The notes beneath the pieces were generated by a model. It was not told the DNA's origin. It searched no databases and saw nothing but the letters and a program-made list of their open reading frames with translations. Below, in pieces: positions 3,608-6,269 of a stretch of 6,269 nt of DNA. The DNA comes from Deltaproteobacteria bacterium (GTDB taxonomy: Bacteria > Desulfobacterota > Desulfarculia > Adiutricales > Adiutricaceae), in NCBI GenBank assembly GCA_031279155.1, contig JAITJB010000071.1, positions 1-6,269 of the forward strand. Direction: 5' to 3'. The first letter of the stretch is position 1; every line of letters begins with the position of its first letter. The translations under genes were made by a program, and so were the position numbers.

Positions 3608-6082
3608 ATGGCGCCCAGTGATAGCCCAAAATCGACCAATAAGTCTATGTCTAAAAACATAAGATTTATAATCTTATCGGTCGTTATTTTGGCGGCTTTA
3701 GCTTTGTTTTTTGGTTTAAATGGTCCTGAGGCCCCCAAGACAACTTCTGAGGCCAGCGCCCCAAATGATTCCGCTCTTTTGCCCGCCAGCCAGGTCAAAC
3801 CAGCGGCTATCGCAACCGGCCCGGCCGATGACTTTATCATTGGCGTGATTACGGGAACTTCCGACGATAGCGTTGATTTAACCCTTGGGCTAGATAATAT
3901 AGTTAAGCGCTATGGACTTGCCGATAATAACGGCTTAATACGCTTAGCCACTTACCCCGACGGCTTTATCGACGACATGAATCAGACCATCGACATCATC
4001 ACCCGCTTTGCCGATGATCCGAGGGTCAAGGTCATTTGCGTCTTCGAGGGCGTCCCGGGGACAGCCGAGGCCTTTGCCCGGATTAGGGCCGTTCGGCCCG
4101 ATATCGTTTTGATGGTAACGGAATCCCACGAAGATTTTGAGACCATCGCAACGGTTGCCGATCTGGTGGTTAACTCTGACTTTATCTCCCGTGGTTACTT
4201 TATACCCCACACGGCCAAGGCCTTGGGGGCCGAAAGCTTTGTCCACATATCATTTCCTCGTCACATGATTGACGAAAACATTAAGCTGCGCCGCGATATC
4301 ATGGCCAAGGCTTGTGAGGATCTAGGCTTAGCCTTCTACGACCAAGCGGCCCCGGACCCCAGAACCGTTTTTGGGACCGATGCTGTTGAGTTATTTTTTG
4401 CCGAAAATATCCCTAGGTGGCTGGATCTCTACGGGCCCAAGACGGCCTTTTTTACCACCAACGACGACCACACTAAGCCGCTTATTGAGGGCGTTATCGC
4501 CCACGGCGGGTTCTTTGTCGAACCCGATTTCGCCTCCCCGTTTTTGGGTTTTCCCGAAGCCTTAAATTTGGATATTGAGAGCTTAGTTGAAAACCCGGAT
4601 AAGGCTATGGACCATATTGAAGAGGCCGTAGTCAAAAAAGGCGCGGGCGCTAGACTTGGTACCTGGAAAGAATCCTTAAGTTACGCGAACTTAGCCGCCG
4701 TAACCGAATTTGCCAGACTTATTGCCTTAGGTGAAGTCACCCCCAGCGATACCGTCTCTCTCTTAGGTCTCTACCGCCAGACCTCGCCTGATATCGGCTG
4801 GCACGGCTCAGCCCTCTATACCCAAAACCAACATATAGTTAAAAACGTCTTTTTGATTTTGCAGGATACCTACGTCTTTGGCCGCGGGCCAATGGGCACC
4901 ACCAGCTTAACTGTTCCATCTGTCTACAAAGAGATGGGTCAAATAAACCAGCCCCACTTGGCTTCTAATTTTCAGATAGCCGTGGTCACAGGCGATCTCA
5001 ACCAGGGGGCCGAAGACATCCTCGGGGCTTGGGAGATGATTCGCCGCTTAGGCAGTGCTTCCGACGGCGGCTTAATTAACCACCAGGTCTACACTGACGA
5101 CTACCTCGACCAGCCGGGTCTTATGAGCGATCTCATCGCGAGCTTAGCCGACGACCCCTTAACTAAGGTTATCGTGGTTAACCAAGCTATCGAGGGTACA
5201 GCTGAGGGCTTTCGTCGGGTTAAGGCCAAACGGCCTGACATCTTCTGCTTGGCCGGGGAGATCTTCGAAGACGCCTCCGTTATGAGCGATCAGGCCGATT
5301 TGGTGGTTATTGGGGATTTTATTTCGCGAGGCTACATCCTGCCCTACGCGGCCAAGCTCATGGGGGCCAAGAACTTTGTCCACATTTCTTTTGACCGCCA
5401 TTTGTCTTTGGAGTCAATTGCTTTAAGGCTAAATATCTTCAGGGAAGCCTGTAAGGATCTCGGGCTAAACTTCTACGAGGAGATAGCCCTCGATCCCATG
5501 GAGGGGCTGGAGGCGGCCACGGAATTTATCGAAAGCTCCTACGAGAGCTGGATCAAAAAATACGGGGTAGATACAGTCTTTTTTACCACCAATGACGCCC
5601 ATACAGAGCCGCTTTTGCGCCGCATGACTCAATTTGGCGGCTACTTTGTCGAAGCCGATATCCCTTCGCCACTTTTAGGTTACCCCGGGGCCTTTGATAT
5701 CGATATCGAGCCCTTCTTGGGCCGCTGGCAAGAAGTCCTGGCCGTGGTCGAAAAGGCGGTAATCGACGCCGGCGGCTCAGGCCGCATGGGGACCTGGGCC
5801 TACCCCTTGGGCTTTGCCCAGACCACGGGCTTGGTGGGATTTGGTAAACTCTTAGCCGAGGGACGCACTAAAGTCTCTGACATTAACACGCTTTTAGAGT
5901 GTTTGGATATTGTTTCACCGGGGGCCAGTTGGAACGGCAGCTACCTAACCGATCTGGTCACTGGTAAGCCCCTTAGGAACGTCTTTTTGATCTACCAGGA
6001 TGTTTACATCTTTGGTCAAGGTTATATTGAGACTACTAAAATTGATATCCCTATCAAATACTATTCTATAAACATCAAGTAA
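3608..6082 (+). CDS. Membrane-anchored protein with two tandem DUF3798 units
   Basis: This is an 824-residue protein of unknown function. After a short polar N-terminus with KNIR, a hydrophobic helix spans about 19-37. There is no lipobox cysteine, so an uncleaved anchor or ordinary signal is likelier than a lipoprotein. A low-complexity linker follows to about 73. Unit 1 spans about 74-438 and unit 2 about 454-815, offset by 377-379 residues. Paired landmarks are FIIGVITG (76) with FQIAVVTG (455), GTAEAF..RPDI (151) with GTAEGF..RPDI (530), DFISRGY (191 and 570), FVHISF (211 and 590), FFTTND (281 and 658), GTW (351 and 728), and NVFLI..QD (413 and 791). These match the DUF3798 family, which from memory has a Bmp/periplasmic-binding-protein-like fold and single-unit proteins near 400 residues. 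AAGGAG seven bases before ATG 3608 fixes the start. Ligand binding is inferred from the fold. Confidence 0.85.
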   Translation: MAPSDSPKSTNKSMSKNIRFIILSVVILAALALFFGLNGPEAPKTTSEASAPNDSALLPASQVKPAAIATGPADDFIIGVITGTSDDSVDLTLGLDNIVKRYGLADNNGLIRLATYPDGFIDDMNQTIDIITRFADDPRVKVICVFEGVPGTAEAFARIRAVRPDIVLMVTESHEDFETIATVADLVVNSDFISRGYFIPHTAKALGAESFVHISFPRHMIDENIKLRRDIMAKACEDLGLAFYDQAAPDPRTVFGTDAVELFFAENIPRWLDLYGPKTAFFTTNDDHTKPLIEGVIAHGGFFVEPDFASPFLGFPEALNLDIESLVENPDKAMDHIEEAVVKKGAGARLGTWKESLSYANLAAVTEFARLIALGEVTPSDTVSLLGLYRQTSPDIGWHGSALYTQNQHIVKNVFLILQDTYVFGRGPMGTTSLTVPSVYKEMGQINQPHLASNFQIAVVTGDLNQGAEDILGAWEMIRRLGSASDGGLINHQVYTDDYLDQPGLMSDLIASLADDPLTKVIVVNQAIEGTAEGFRRVKAKRPDIFCLAGEIFEDASVMSDQADLVVIGDFISRGYILPYAAKLMGAKNFVHISFDRHLSLESIALRLNIFREACKDLGLNFYEEIALDPMEGLEAATEFIESSYESWIKKYGVDTVFFTTNDAHTEPLLRRMTQFGGYFVEADIPSPLLGYPGAFDIDIEPFLGRWQEVLAVVEKAVIDAGGSGRMGTWAYPLGFAQTTGLVGFGKLLAEGRTKVSDINTLLECLDIVSPGASWNGSYLTDLVTGKPLRNVFLIYQDVYIFGQGYIETTKIDIPIKYYSINIK

Positions 6083-6148
6083 ATTGTTTTTTGTTTTTAT
6101 ATGAGTTCTTATGAACATTAAATTACAACAGAATATAAAAAACAATTT
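6081..6148 (+). repeat. 12-bp inverted repeat enclosing the next gene's start codon
   Basis: AAATTGTTTTTT (6081-6092, overlapping the upstream stop codon) and AAAAAACAATTT (6137-6148) are perfect inverted repeats. The 44-base loop contains the start ATG at 6111. Within it GTTC-TTAT-GAAC (6105-6116) forms a small hairpin holding that ATG. In mRNA this would make translation of the downstream gene structure-dependent. AT-only arms are weak, and a chance origin is possible. Confidence 0.45.
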
Positions 6149-6269
6149 TAAACTTGTCCTCTTGGTCTGGTCTGCCTTCTTGATCATGGCCGTGGTCAGT
6201 TATTTTTACGTGGGTTCGGTCATAAAAAGCCAGATTGAGCTTTATAGCCGCTCTGAGGTCAGTTTTTAT
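6111..6269 (+). CDS. Membrane protein N-terminus, possible sensor or chemoreceptor-type signalling protein (partial)
   Basis: Only the first 53 residues are in the window; the frame is open to the right edge. The product starts MNIKLQQNIKNNFK, has one hydrophobic helix at about 14-34 (LVLLVWSAFLIMAVVSYFYV), and continues with polar residues (KSQIELYSRSEVSFY). A short basic cytoplasmic tail, one helix and an outside region is the usual opening of sensor histidine kinases, diguanylate cyclases and chemoreceptors, but no signalling domain is visible, so the class is inferred. ATG 6111 is the first start after an in-frame TGA (6102-6104). The ribosome site is weak (TGAG, five to eight bases before). 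The gene follows the DUF3798 gene by 28 bases and is probably in its operon. Confidence 0.6.
   Translation, partial: MNIKLQQNIKNNFKLVLLVWSAFLIMAVVSYFYVGSVIKSQIELYSRSEVSFY

Noticed and set aside
3697..3730. Lipoprotein signal for the DUF3798 protein
   Set aside because: There is no cysteine after the hydrophobic stretch at residues 19-37, so no lipobox exists.
3562..6187. Several open frames of 64-100 codons within or opposite the DUF3798 gene, and one antisense frame at its 3' end
   Set aside because: They overlap a continuous 824-codon frame with clear family motifs in both halves, and none has its own recognisable domain or good ribosome site.

Overview
The window is ordinary chromosomal-looking DNA from a Gram-negative bacterium. 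The best guess, at low confidence, is an anaerobic deltaproteobacterium or relative (Desulfobacterota-like). The clues are a PA2779-family membrane protein, a DUF3798 protein with a membrane anchor and presumed periplasmic domains, a short-form transaldolase, moderate GC in genes, and very AT-rich spacers. No tRNA, rRNA, CRISPR array, insertion sequence or phage gene was found.

Layout. (1) 1-1602, minus strand: a DinG/YoaA-type iron-sulfur helicase cut by the left edge, and upstream of it a small two-helix PA2779-family membrane protein starting at 1590. (2) 1603-2707: about 1.1 kb without a recognisable gene. It holds several hairpins, terminator-like structures facing both ways, a possible 34-codon hydrophobic ORF with promoter and ribosome site, and a cluster of hairpins at 2171-2316 ending in a T-run that looks like a small structured RNA. 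(3) 2708-3358, plus strand: a short-form transaldolase behind a perfect 8-bp dyad that overlaps a TATAAT. (4) 3359-3607: spacer with repeated motifs. (5) 3608-6082, plus strand: an 824-residue membrane-anchored protein made of two complete DUF3798 units in tandem. (6) 6111-6269, plus strand: the N-terminus of a membrane protein with one helix and the start of an outside region, cut by the right edge. Its start codon lies inside a 12-bp inverted repeat.

How the parts may work together. The helicase, the PA2779 protein and the transaldolase show no obvious functional link to each other. The most coherent unit is the tandem DUF3798 protein followed after 28 bases by the membrane protein. An anchored, binding-protein-like double domain next to a probable membrane sensor suggests an envelope sensing pair. 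This rests on context and fold family, because the ligand of DUF3798 is unknown to me and the downstream protein is mostly outside the window. The least explained DNA is the hairpin cluster at 2171-2316 and the nested inverted repeat at 6081-6148.
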